From: Clostridia bacterium
GTDB lineage: Bacteria > Bacillota > Clostridia > Christensenellales > SZUA-584
Assembly: GCA_018648645.1 (NCBI GenBank)
Contig: JABGQS010000002.1
Location: 1 to 64,000 of the forward strand
Direction of reading: 5' to 3'
DNA length: 64,000 nt
Position 1 is the stretch's first letter; each line of letters begins with the position of its first letter. The notes beneath the pieces were generated by a model. That model was not told the DNA's origin and did no database searches. It saw only the letters and a program-made list of their open reading frames with translations. Positions 16,749 to 24,790 of the stretch are shown in pieces. A program made the position numbers and the translations under genes.

Positions 16749-16878
16749 GAAGGTCTCCTTAGTTAATTTGAGTAATAATATCACGAAATAATCGTTGGTG
16801 CCTGCTTTGCCGTCAATATTAATTGTTTATTCACATGTGCATGTATATCTAATTTAATAGATTTTTTCTTCAAAGTCA

Positions 16879-16907
16879 TTGACTCTCGTTTGCTTTAGGT
16901 GTATTCT
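16879..16907 (+). promoter_or_regulatory. Promoter for the Gfo/Idh/MocA gene
   Basis: TTGACT (16879-16884), 17-base spacer, TATTCT (16902-16907), about 70 bases before the start. Confidence 0.6.
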
Positions 16908-16974
16908 AGAAAAAAAGTTGGAAAAAACATAAGCAATTATCAGAAAAATCAATTAAAAAATGAATAGGAGTGCA

Positions 16975-17937
16975 ATGATGACACAGAAGAAAAAAGAGTT
17001 CAAACTTGCCATGCTTGGAATGGTGGAAGGAAACGCGCATCCGTACTCGTGGAGTGCGATCATCAACGGCGACTATGACAAAAAGGAAATGGAAAACTGC
17101 GGGTACGCAGGAATTTCCGTGTATCTTGGGCAGCAGCCGGCCGAGAAGCTTGGCATTGACGGCGCGAGAGTGACGCACGTTTGGACGGACGACCCGGCCG
17201 ACGCTGAGCAGATTGCAAAAGCGGTGTATTTGGATAACGTAATGGAGAAGGACACCGATTGCATCGGCGAGGTGGACGCGGTTGTAATCTCTACCGACAA
17301 AGGGTTTGAGCATGTGGACCGTGCGCGACCGTTTGTGGAGGCGGGATTGCCCGTGTTTATAGACAAGCCGATGGTGGACAACGAGGAGGACCTGACCACC
17401 TTTAACAATTGGGTGAAGGAAGGGCGACAGATATTAAGCTCGAGCGCAATGAGGTATAGCAAGGGCATTACGCCGTATCATCAGAACACGTATGAAATAG
17501 GTGAAGTACGGTTTGCATGCGTACCGATGGCAAAGAAGTGGGAAACGTATGGCATACATGCGGCAGAGGCGATATATCCGATACTTGGACCGGGATTTGT
17601 GTCGGTAAGAAACACCGGCACGTATGAGCGCAATGTGGTGCACCTAAAGCACGAAGACGGCATTGATGTTGTGATCCCGACGACCAAGGACATGTTTGGC
17701 GCGTTTGGCAATATCATGATATGCGGAACGCAGGGCACGCTGAACCTGCAGTCGCGCGATACGTTTAACACGTTTAAGGCGCAGCTTCAGTCGTTTGTGG
17801 ACTTTTTGCACACCGGCGAGCGACCGTTCCCGTGGTCAGAAACGGTTGAGCTGATGCGGATAATCATCGCGGGCATCAAGAGCCGTGAGCAGGATGGTAA
17901 AGAGATATTCTTGAAGGATGTTGCACCGAAAGTTTAG
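16975..17937 (+). CDS. Gfo/Idh/MocA-family oxidoreductase
   Basis: 321 residues. N-terminal NAD(P)-binding region (KLAMLGMVEGNAHPYSW; DAVVISTDKGFEHVDRARPF) and the family catalytic-type segment VFIDKPMVDN, a DKP variant of the usual EKP. The middle carries HAAEAIYPILGPGFVSV. Members oxidise or reduce sugars, inositols and related polyols; substrate unknown. The start at 16975 has AGGAG five bases before it; an in-frame ATG at 16960 is upstream of that site. Single gene between a promoter and a terminator. Confidence 0.85.
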   Translation: MMTQKKKEFKLAMLGMVEGNAHPYSWSAIINGDYDKKEMENCGYAGISVYLGQQPAEKLGIDGARVTHVWTDDPADAEQIAKAVYLDNVMEKDTDCIGEVDAVVISTDKGFEHVDRARPFVEAGLPVFIDKPMVDNEEDLTTFNNWVKEGRQILSSSAMRYSKGITPYHQNTYEIGEVRFACVPMAKKWETYGIHAAEAIYPILGPGFVSVRNTGTYERNVVHLKHEDGIDVVIPTTKDMFGAFGNIMICGTQGTLNLQSRDTFNTFKAQLQSFVDFLHTGERPFPWSETVELMRIIIAGIKSREQDGKEIFLKDVAPKV

Positions 17938-17960
17938 GGAATTGACACAAGCCAAATTTA

Positions 17961-17998
17961 AAGCCGTTTGCTATCTGAAAAGCAGGCGGCTTTTTTGT
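17961..17998 (+). terminator. Terminator after the Gfo/Idh/MocA gene
   Basis: AAGCCGTTTGCT and AGCAGGCGGCTT arms with an 8-base loop and a run of six T. Confidence 0.8.
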
Positions 17999-18041
17999 GC
18001 AACAAAGGTTGCGAAAACAGCGTGGGAAAACGAAAAAAATA

Positions 18042-18071
18042 TTGACATTTTCGCCTGTTTTAGCGTATACT
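18042..18071 (+). promoter_or_regulatory. Promoter and long leader of trpB
   Basis: TTGACA (18042-18047), 18-base spacer, TATACT (18066-18071). The leader to the start is about 115 bases and contains a short GGGC/GCCC hairpin with four T (18104-18119) and a run of GAGAC/GAGAT pentamers (18119-18148). No T-box AGGGUGG motif is seen. Confidence 0.65.
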
Positions 18072-18192
18072 AGGTATTAACTTCATAAGAATAGCATTTC
18101 GGAGGGCACAGGCCCTTTTGAGACGAGACGAGTTAAGATGAGATGAGATGTTTTTTTTATGGAAAAAAACGAGATTAGAGGAGATTAGAATT

Positions 18193-19563
18193 ATGAAAAA
18201 AGTCCCAAACAGAACATTTTTAACAGAAGACGAGCTGCCTAAGCAATATTATAATATTGCTGCGGACATGCCGAACAAAATTCGGCCTTATTTGCATCCG
18301 GCGACATTTGAACCTGTTGGCCCTGCTGACCTCGCACCACTTTTCCCTATGGCGCTGATTGAGCAGGAAATGGCGACCGACCGTTATATCGACATTCCTA
18401 AAGAGGTTCAGGAAGTGTACGCAACAATGCGCCCTAGCCCGCTGGTGCGCGCGTATCGGCTGGAAAAGGCGCTCGGAACTCCCGCAAAAATCTATTATAA
18501 GTATGAAGGCACGAACCCTTCGGGCAGCCATAAGCTGAACACCGCTGTGCCGCAGGCGTTCTATAACAAGGCAGAGGGTATCAAGAGGATTGCGACAGAA
18601 ACAGGCGCAGGACAATGGGGCACGGCGCTGTCCATCGCGTGCTCGATGTATGATATGGAGTGTGCGGTTTATATGGTGCGCGTTTCTTACGACCAAAAAC
18701 CTTACCGAAAAACATTGATTGAGACATACGGCGCAAGCATATTGCCAAGCCCAAGCAACCAAACCAACGTCGGACGCGCGATTCTGGAAAAAGACCCGAA
18801 TTCGCTCGGCAGCCTTGGCATCGCGATATCCGAAGCAGTCGAAGATGCGGCAACGCACGATGATACACATTATGCATTGGGCAGTGTGCTGAATCATGTT
18901 ATCATTCACCAGTCGATAATCGGGCTTGAAGCCAAGAAGCAGTTTGACAAGGTTGACGATTATCCGGACATCGTGATTGGCTGCAACGGCGGCGGAAGCA
19001 ACTTCTCCGGCCTAGCGTTCCCGTTTGTACACGACAAAATCGTGGACGGAGTGGACACAGAGTTTATCGCGGTAGAACCCGCAGCTTGTCCGAAGCTGAC
19101 CAAGGGACTGTTTGCGTATGACTTTGGCGACACTGCGGGTATGGCACCTGTCACGCCGATGTATTCGCTTGGTCACGACTTTGTTCCGGCCGGAATCCAC
19201 GCGGGCGGTCTGCGTTATCACGGCGATAGTGCACTGCTATCGCAGCTGTTCGATGACGGAATCGTGGGCGCACAGGCGGTGCATCAGACCGAAGTATTCA
19301 AAGCAGCGGTGCAATTTGCCAAAACGGAGAGCATTCTGCCGGCACCTGAATCGGCACACGCGATTCTGGTCGCTATGCAAAAAGCGCTTGAGTGCAAAGA
19401 GTCGGGCGAAGAGAAAACCATCTTCTTCAACCTCTCAGGGCACGGACACTTTGATCTCTCGGCATACGAAGCGTATCTGGGCGGCAATATGCAGGACTTT
19501 GAGTATACGGACGAGATGCTGAAAGCCGGGCTTGCAACAATGCCGAATATTCCGTTCCAATAG
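18193..19563 (+). CDS. trpB: Tryptophan synthase beta chain, TrpB2 type
   Basis: 456 residues, the longer TrpB2 form rather than the approximately 400-residue TrpB1. PLP-binding Lys in EGTNPSGSHKLNTA, catalytic Glu in TETGAGQWGTALS, phosphate loop in GCNGGGSNFSG, and C-terminal NLSGHGHFDLS. Joins indole and serine to make tryptophan. It stands alone with no trpA or other trp genes, as often seen for TrpB2, so it may salvage indole. The start at 18193 has GAGGAGATT. N-terminal extension (about 45 residues before LAPLFP) is normal for TrpB2. Confidence 0.93.
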   Translation: MKKVPNRTFLTEDELPKQYYNIAADMPNKIRPYLHPATFEPVGPADLAPLFPMALIEQEMATDRYIDIPKEVQEVYATMRPSPLVRAYRLEKALGTPAKIYYKYEGTNPSGSHKLNTAVPQAFYNKAEGIKRIATETGAGQWGTALSIACSMYDMECAVYMVRVSYDQKPYRKTLIETYGASILPSPSNQTNVGRAILEKDPNSLGSLGIAISEAVEDAATHDDTHYALGSVLNHVIIHQSIIGLEAKKQFDKVDDYPDIVIGCNGGGSNFSGLAFPFVHDKIVDGVDTEFIAVEPAACPKLTKGLFAYDFGDTAGMAPVTPMYSLGHDFVPAGIHAGGLRYHGDSALLSQLFDDGIVGAQAVHQTEVFKAAVQFAKTESILPAPESAHAILVAMQKALECKESGEEKTIFFNLSGHGHFDLSAYEAYLGGNMQDFEYTDEMLKAGLATMPNIPFQ

Positions 19564-19575
19564 GCTAAAAGAAAT

Positions 19576-19610
19576 AAAGCGGCTGCCGATATGGTGGTCG
19601 CTTTTTTGTT
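19576..19610 (+). terminator. Terminator after trpB
   Basis: AAGCGGCTGCC and GGTGGTCGCTT arms around a short loop, then six T. Confidence 0.75.
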
Positions 19611-19634
19611 ATGGGAATTTGGGGGAAGGGCACG

Positions 19635-19659
19635 CGGGCGAACAATGTTCGCCCCTACA
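19635..19659 (+). repeat. Short palindromic intergenic repeat, copy 1
   Basis: GGGCGAAC-AAT-GTTCGCCC followed by CTACA. The same element, with loop GAT, occurs at 20982-21007 in the same orientation. The two copies bracket the tandem paralogue pair. Confidence 0.75.
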
Positions 19660-19783
19660 AAACACAGCTGCATAGTGTTGTGTTGGGAAAGTTTGTGCGT
19701 GCGTTTTCTTGGTAAAAACAGGGTTTGGGTGTGTGGGTGGAGAAGTATAGAGGGAGCAGGAGATTTTGAGAAAGGAAAAGAAT

Positions 19784-20368
19784 ATGGATGCAGTGAGTGT
19801 AAGCGGCGGCGATGAAAAAGTGTATAGGTTTGATGAGAAAGAGTACAAGAAGAACAATCGGAGAAGTGTGGTTCTGTCTTTATTTTATCAATTATTTGTT
19901 ACTGCGATGTACGCTTTTCTTATTTTTTCCCTATATTCCAATTTGGGATTAAAACCAGAATACTTATTGTTTCTGATTGCCCTTGCTATGCCTATAACGC
20001 GAATTATTTGGACACTTAGAAAGTACTTATGGGCAAAGAAAATGTTTAAGAATGATTTTGTTAGTATCAAAATCAATAATGGCGATATCAAATGTGTTCA
20101 AGTTTATTTTAGGAATGAGCATTGTGACATATACTATCGTATTAGGAGCGTAGATGAGGTAACGAGAAAGAAGTATATAGATGTTAATGGTAATATTGAA
20201 AAAGACTATGTCTATGATAAAGACATATCGATAAAGGATGAGAAACGATTGTATCGCAATGGACAAATTGATGGAACAGAGCAAAGTGAAAATCTAAGGA
20301 TACCATCATACTTTGAGAATATGGATGAGATTTATGAGGTGCTGGAGAAGATGAAGGGGCTGGAGTAG
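19784..20368 (+). CDS. Unknown two-helix membrane protein, paralogue 1
   Basis: 194 residues of no family I recognise. Opens MDAVSVSGGDEKVYRFDEKE, then two hydrophobic helices (about residues 30-55 and 60-80), then a soluble C-terminal domain of about 110 residues ending PSYFENMDEIYEVLEKMKG. The next gene repeats this plan and both end motifs. The domain may be a PH-like or YcxB-like sensor fold by plan only; this is not established. ATG 19784 has AGGAAAAG; an in-frame TTG at 19766 is less likely. It is AT-richer than its neighbours. Confidence 0.65.
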   Translation: MDAVSVSGGDEKVYRFDEKEYKKNNRRSVVLSLFYQLFVTAMYAFLIFSLYSNLGLKPEYLLFLIALAMPITRIIWTLRKYLWAKKMFKNDFVSIKINNGDIKCVQVYFRNEHCDIYYRIRSVDEVTRKKYIDVNGNIEKDYVYDKDISIKDEKRLYRNGQIDGTEQSENLRIPSYFENMDEIYEVLEKMKGLE

Positions 20369-20371
20369 TTT

Positions 20372-20920
20372 ATGGAAACGGTGAGTATGAACGGCGGCGA
20401 CGAAAAAGTGTTTCGGTTTGATATTTGCGCATACAAAAAACGCTATAGATTAAAAGTAATCTTGATCGGTGCATTTTTTCTAACTGTATTAGTTCTGTAC
20501 GCCTATTTTGCTTATAACTACTTTAGTACTCGAAAGCTTGATACGATAGCCTTATTATCCCTGTCCCCCATTCTTATAATACTGATACAGTTTCTTTGGG
20601 AATTAGTAAAATTTCTGCGAGCAAATAAAACACATGAAGAGGATGTCGTTATTGTAGAAACAGAGAATAATAGTATTGTAAGTGTCCGGGTTAGCTTGAA
20701 TAGCTATAGATATAACGAATACTATCATATAAAGAGGATCTCGGAATTAAAACGGAAACCTTACATATATATTGCCGGGAATATACAAGCAGAATTTAAG
20801 CGTAGGAATAGTAAATTGAAGGGCGATACAGTAAAAGTAATGTGTCTGAGGCTTCCCTCCTATTTCGAGTATATGGATGAGATTTATGAAGTGCTGGAGC
20901 GGATGAAGGGGCTGGAGTAG
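20372..20920 (+). CDS. Unknown two-helix membrane protein, paralogue 2
   Basis: 182 residues. N-terminus METVSMNGGDEKVFRFD and C-terminus PSYFEYMDEIYEVLERMKGL match the preceding gene, while the membrane segments (residues 28-50 and 58-80) and central domain have diverged strongly. It starts three bases after the stop of paralogue 1, so the pair is co-translated and arose by tandem duplication. Function unknown; the conserved ends suggest a shared partner or a hetero-oligomer. Confidence 0.65.
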   Translation: METVSMNGGDEKVFRFDICAYKKRYRLKVILIGAFFLTVLVLYAYFAYNYFSTRKLDTIALLSLSPILIILIQFLWELVKFLRANKTHEEDVVIVETENNSIVSVRVSLNSYRYNEYYHIKRISELKRKPYIYIAGNIQAEFKRRNSKLKGDTVKVMCLRLPSYFEYMDEIYEVLERMKGLE

Positions 20921-20981
20921 GATAAGAAGACCCTTTGACTGCGCTCACTACGAAGTGGAATGGGTGACAGGTTGTGGACAA

Positions 20982-21007
20982 GCGGGCGAACGATGTTCGC
21001 CCCTACA
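20982..21007 (+). repeat. Short palindromic intergenic repeat, copy 2
   Basis: GGGCGAAC-GAT-GTTCGCCC followed by CTACA, as at 19635. Just upstream lies another palindrome-poor stretch (20932-20970, CTTTGACTGCGCTCACTACG) of the kind often found dispersed between genes in Clostridia. Confidence 0.75.
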
Positions 21008-21057
21008 TTGTTTTCGGTTGTTGTCGAGTGCGTGGAAAGAGAATATTGTATTCGAAA

Positions 21058-21096
21058 ACACGAGCTCTTGTTATAGAACGAGCGCTCGTGTATTTT
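21058..21096. terminator. Terminator between convergent genes
   Basis: ACACGAGC and GCTCGTGT arms with an 18-base loop that carries a smaller stem, then ATTTTT on the plus strand. Confidence 0.65.
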
Positions 21097-21151
21097 TGGT
21101 GTTGTTGTACCTATGTTACGCTTGATCGATACTAAGGATATGCTGTGCTGA

Positions 21152-22372
21152 CTAACCGAGATTGTCAAAGTCGAGCGTGTCGAGCCAAAGCAGATACTCT
21201 TCGCTGAGCTGCGCTTTTGTCAGATCGAGAATGCTCATGATTACCTCGTCGGCAGTTTTTTGGTTTTGCTGCTCGAAGGTTTTGTTTAGTGTGCTGTCGT
21301 GGAAAGGCTTTTTGCCCGCTTCGTAGAATAATTTCATCAGCGTGTCGTGCCCGTAGGTTTCGCTGATGTATCGGACAATCATATAGCTCGTGTTGTAATA
21401 GTTTCTGATTTGCTGCGAGGATAGATCGCTGCCCAAATCGGTCGATTCGAGGAATTCTATTGTGAACGATACGTTTTTCTTAGATAAATCCGAAAGCGTA
21501 GATGAGAACTCGAGACCGTAGAACGAGGAGCCGTCGTACATGGCGATGCCTTCGAGCATCCAAACGGGCAGGTTGTTGTTACATATTCGAATGGAGATGT
21601 GGTGCACGAGCTCGTGCTGGACTACGCCCGGGTAACCTGCGTACTCCTTTGGATGACCTGTAAATATCTTTAGCGATTCGTCCGGCTCGGACCAGCCGGT
21701 AAACAGCCATGGGTTTGCCGGTATGCAGCGCTGTCGCAGCATTTCGCGATCGAAGAACAGCTTCATCTCGTAATCGTCGAGTGGCTTTAGTTCGTAAATA
21801 CCGTCGAGATTATCAAAAGCAGCATCCAGCATTTGTACAAACTCAGCAACTCTAGTTTCACCCTCCATATATTTCACAACAAATCTGTCGGTTTCAAACT
21901 CCTCAAAATGGTAGCCGTAGTCCATCCATTTGCCGTGCTCGAATTTAAAAAGCAGCGGGTATTCGATGTCGAAGCTCTCAGAGAATGCGCGGTGCTTTTG
22001 CCTGATGGTGACGACACCCGTTAGCTCGTCAAGCATCCGGGTTGAGAGAATCTGCAAGGACACATCGCTAATAGCCGAATCGATCATGTTCTCGAACCAT
22101 CGCTCCTGCTCGTTGTAGAAGAACTGGTTGTTTCTTGTTATGACGCTCATGTATAGGTCGTAATCCTGCGTTTGAATAGCAGTCAGTCTATCTTCCAGAA
22201 TAGCAACAATTGCCTTCTCAAAAGAGGTGTCCTCGTCATCTGACGATACAGCGGGTGTTGATTCTTTTGGGGGCTTGGTTTCGACTACGGTTGTGGTGTC
22301 TACCGGGCTGCAGCCGATAACTATAACGATAATTATGATTATCGATATCAAAAATCGCAACTTGCTATTCAT
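21152..22372 (-). CDS. Gluzincin-type metallopeptidase lipoprotein
   Basis: 406 residues. Signal peptide with a long Ile/Val-rich core and lipobox VIGC (Cys21), then a Pro/Ser/Thr/Asp linker to about residue 50. Residues 51-165 resemble an NTF2/SnoaL-like domain. The zinc site is HELVHH (His253, Glu254, His257) with the third ligand Glu274 in WMLEGIAMYDG, the peptidase-MA-like arrangement. Likely a cell-surface peptidase or peptidase-like protein of unknown target. Monocistronic. Confidence in the fold is high, in substrate none. Confidence 0.82.
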   Translation of the reverse strand: MNSKLRFLISIIIIIVIVIGCSPVDTTTVVETKPPKESTPAVSSDDEDTSFEKAIVAILEDRLTAIQTQDYDLYMSVITRNNQFFYNEQERWFENMIDSAISDVSLQILSTRMLDELTGVVTIRQKHRAFSESFDIEYPLLFKFEHGKWMDYGYHFEEFETDRFVVKYMEGETRVAEFVQMLDAAFDNLDGIYELKPLDDYEMKLFFDREMLRQRCIPANPWLFTGWSEPDESLKIFTGHPKEYAGYPGVVQHELVHHISIRICNNNLPVWMLEGIAMYDGSSFYGLEFSSTLSDLSKKNVSFTIEFLESTDLGSDLSSQQIRNYYNTSYMIVRYISETYGHDTLMKLFYEAGKKPFHDSTLNKTFEQQNQKTADEVIMSILDLTKAQLSEEYLLWLDTLDFDNLG

Positions 22373-22453
22373 TGTCGTCTCCTCTGCCTCGCTGTTCTAT
22401 AGTCGATAAAAAACATCTAAAATTCATCAAGAATCTGCGCTTGTGCCGGTTGC

Positions 22454-23908
22454 TTAGTTGGGGCCAAAGGCACGTTGCTCCAACGCTTTGTACTGCTCGT
22501 ACTTGTTTGCGTAGTAGTCGCGCTTGGCGCTGTTCGGCTCGTAGATTTTAGCGATGGAAACTTTGCCGGACGCAACCGCTTCGTTCGCATAGACGCCGCT
22601 GCCCATGCCCGCGAGCATCGCTGCGCCGCTGCACGCGACTTCGTGAGAGCGCAGTATTTTGACGCGGGTGTTGGTGACGTCTGCGATAATCTCGCACCAC
22701 GCGGACGAGCTTGCTCCGCCGCCAAAAACACGCAGCTCGGTTGTGCCTTCCATAACCTCTAGGTTTTCCTCTATCTGCATCGCTATGCCTTCGAAAAGCG
22801 CACGCACGAAATCCTGCCTTGTGGTGTTGAGGTGGATGCCGCTGTACATGCCGGACGAGTTGTAGTGCAGATTGGGCGAGCCGTTGCCCACAAAGTGCGG
22901 GTAGAAGCTGAGCTCGGTTTTATAGTCGTCGGCGTTTTCTACCATGTCGCTCATCTGCTCGAATGTGTAGTCCTCGAAGAAGGTTTCTTTCAGCCAGCGC
23001 ATGCACGCCGCCGCTGTGCCGAGCACGCCTTCGGTGAACCACGTGTTCTCGAACAGGAATGAGAAGGATGGTATGCGCATGTCTGAGTCTTTGTGAGGGG
23101 AGCTCCAGCGCTTGCCGATTGCCGTTGCTGTGCCGAGCGAGATGGTCGCTATCCCTTCGTCGATGCCAGCGCCGAACGCTGCACATTTTTGGTCTTGACC
23201 ACCGACGGTGACCACCACGTTATCCGGCAACCCAAGCTCTGTTGCAACGCTTTTCATAATGGTGCCGACTGCCGTTGCGCTGTATGCCAGATTGGGCAGC
23301 TTGTTTTTGTCCACGCCGAATTTGTCGATGATGCCATTGTCCCAAGTTTGGGCGACTATATCGTACATCATTGTGCCGCCTGCGAGCGTGTGGTCGGTGA
23401 CCGGCACTCCGCAAAGCTTTGCCACCACGAAATCGTGCGGCAGCAGCAGTTTGTACGCTTTGTCGTAAACATCCGGTTCGTTTTGCATCAGCCACATGAT
23501 TTTGGGCAGGGTGTAGAACGCTTTGGTACTTTTGCCCGTTATATCGTACATTTGCTGCTCGGAGTATTGCTGCTGAATCTGCGCAATCTGCTCCTCTGCC
23601 CGCCCATCCAGCCATGAGAAAGCGTTGCGAATCGGGTTGAAGTTGTTGTCTACCGGCACGTATGATATGCCTTGCGAGCTTATAGAGATACCGCGCACTC
23701 TGCCGCCGCTGACCTGCGACATCGACTCGACGATGGTTTGCTTTGTAAGCGACCACCACAAATTCGCGTCCTGCTCTATCGCCTTGCTGGACAAGTTGAT
23801 GAGCGGATATGCTTTGTAGCTTTTCCCGAGCTCGTTTAAATCCGTATCGTAGACCATGCTGCGAATGCCCATTGTGCCGAGGTCTATACCAATTAGCAAT
23901 TCTTTCAT
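22454..23908 (-). CDS. FGGY-family carbohydrate kinase (xylulokinase-like)
   Basis: 484 residues, family length. ATP-binding start GIDLGTMGIRSMVYD, sugar-binding SWLDGRAEEQI, VTVGGQDQKCAAFGAG, and the C-terminal adenosine motif GGGASSSAWCEIIADVTNT. These kinases phosphorylate xylulose, ribulose, glycerol, fuculose or similar; the substrate is not readable. Last gene of a tight minus-strand operon (gaps of 9, 22 and 17 bases) after ceramidase-fold, NagA-like and PIG-L-like genes, so its sugar is probably a polyol or ketose released in that pathway. Confidence 0.88.
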   Translation of the reverse strand: MKELLIGIDLGTMGIRSMVYDTDLNELGKSYKAYPLINLSSKAIEQDANLWWSLTKQTIVESMSQVSGGRVRGISISSQGISYVPVDNNFNPIRNAFSWLDGRAEEQIAQIQQQYSEQQMYDITGKSTKAFYTLPKIMWLMQNEPDVYDKAYKLLLPHDFVVAKLCGVPVTDHTLAGGTMMYDIVAQTWDNGIIDKFGVDKNKLPNLAYSATAVGTIMKSVATELGLPDNVVVTVGGQDQKCAAFGAGIDEGIATISLGTATAIGKRWSSPHKDSDMRIPSFSFLFENTWFTEGVLGTAAACMRWLKETFFEDYTFEQMSDMVENADDYKTELSFYPHFVGNGSPNLHYNSSGMYSGIHLNTTRQDFVRALFEGIAMQIEENLEVMEGTTELRVFGGGASSSAWCEIIADVTNTRVKILRSHEVACSGAAMLAGMGSGVYANEAVASGKVSIAKIYEPNSAKRDYYANKYEQYKALEQRAFGPN

Positions 23909-23925
23909 GTGTGCTCTCCCTATGA

Positions 23926-24768
23926 TTAATCTTCTTCGTATAAGTCGCTTGCGCGGATTTTTGAGTAGTCTACGTGTGCTGTCAGCGGGTCGGTGTTGTC
24001 GGCGTATTTTGTGACCGGGAAACCGTCGTGCGTTTCAGGGTAGTAGCGCATGTAGCCTTCTGCGAAGTTGACTTTGGCGGAAGTGCCATACGCGCCGAAT
24101 ATTGCTTCCATGGTTTTGATGGACACGTCTTTGGTGTGTGCTTGGGACGCGAACTGCTCGACAGCCTTTAGCTTGCGCGCTGCCACGGGCGTGATGTCTA
24201 CGTATATGTCGCTTTTGAGACCTTGATAGTTTAGACAGTCTCGGTTGAACGACTGAACTTTGGAGAAGTAAATCTGCTTGACGTGATGCGCGTCGATGCC
24301 GTCGAGGTTTTTGACGAACTCGCCCGCGCGGAGCACCGCCGACATCGCCATCGCTGACGCCATTTCGTGACAACCTGCATACGGGCCTCCCGAGAAATGA
24401 TCCATCACGACTACATCCGGTTTCTCTTCTGCAACGAGCATCGAAATGCGCGTGATGATCTGCGGATCGGGCACGGTCAGGTTGTCCTCTTCGTCGAAGC
24501 AGATGACTTTTTGGATGCCGAGGATGTCTGCCGCGCGCTGCATTTCCTGCTTTTTGGCTTCTATCAACTCTTCGTGTCCGGCATTAATTATGGATTTGTC
24601 AGGGTTCTCTTTCCTTTGTTCTTCTACGTATTTGTTGGGGTGGATGCGCGCGCCGTGAGAAATGATGATTGCAACGACGTCGTCGCCTTTGTCTACGTGC
24701 ATTGCCAGTGCACCGCCGCAGTCTGCGATGATGTCCGCAGGGTGTGCATAGATTGCCATTACTTTCAT
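23926..24768 (-). CDS. PIG-L/LmbE-family deacetylase-like protein with HPAD motif
   Basis: 280 residues. PIG-L zinc deacetylases remove acetyl from GlcNAc-like groups and start with AHPDDE. Here the N-terminus reads AIYAHPADIIADCGGALA, so the first Asp, the general base in MshB-type enzymes, is Ala, while the metal-binding His and second Asp are kept. A later conserved segment is VVMDHFSGGPYAGCHEMASA. The DDE change marks a distinct subgroup with altered or lost chemistry. Sits between a NagA-like and an FGGY gene in one operon. Confidence 0.8.
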   Translation of the reverse strand: MKVMAIYAHPADIIADCGGALAMHVDKGDDVVAIIISHGARIHPNKYVEEQRKENPDKSIINAGHEELIEAKKQEMQRAADILGIQKVICFDEEDNLTVPDPQIITRISMLVAEEKPDVVVMDHFSGGPYAGCHEMASAMAMSAVLRAGEFVKNLDGIDAHHVKQIYFSKVQSFNRDCLNYQGLKSDIYVDITPVAARKLKAVEQFASQAHTKDVSIKTMEAIFGAYGTSAKVNFAEGYMRYYPETHDGFPVTKYADNTDPLTAHVDYSKIRASDLYEED

Positions 24769-24790
24769 AATTTTTCTCCCTGTTTAATTA

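Noticed and set aside
18072-18192. T-box or tryptophan attenuator upstream of trpB
   Set aside because: No AGGGUGG T-box motif and no leader peptide with Trp codons could be found.
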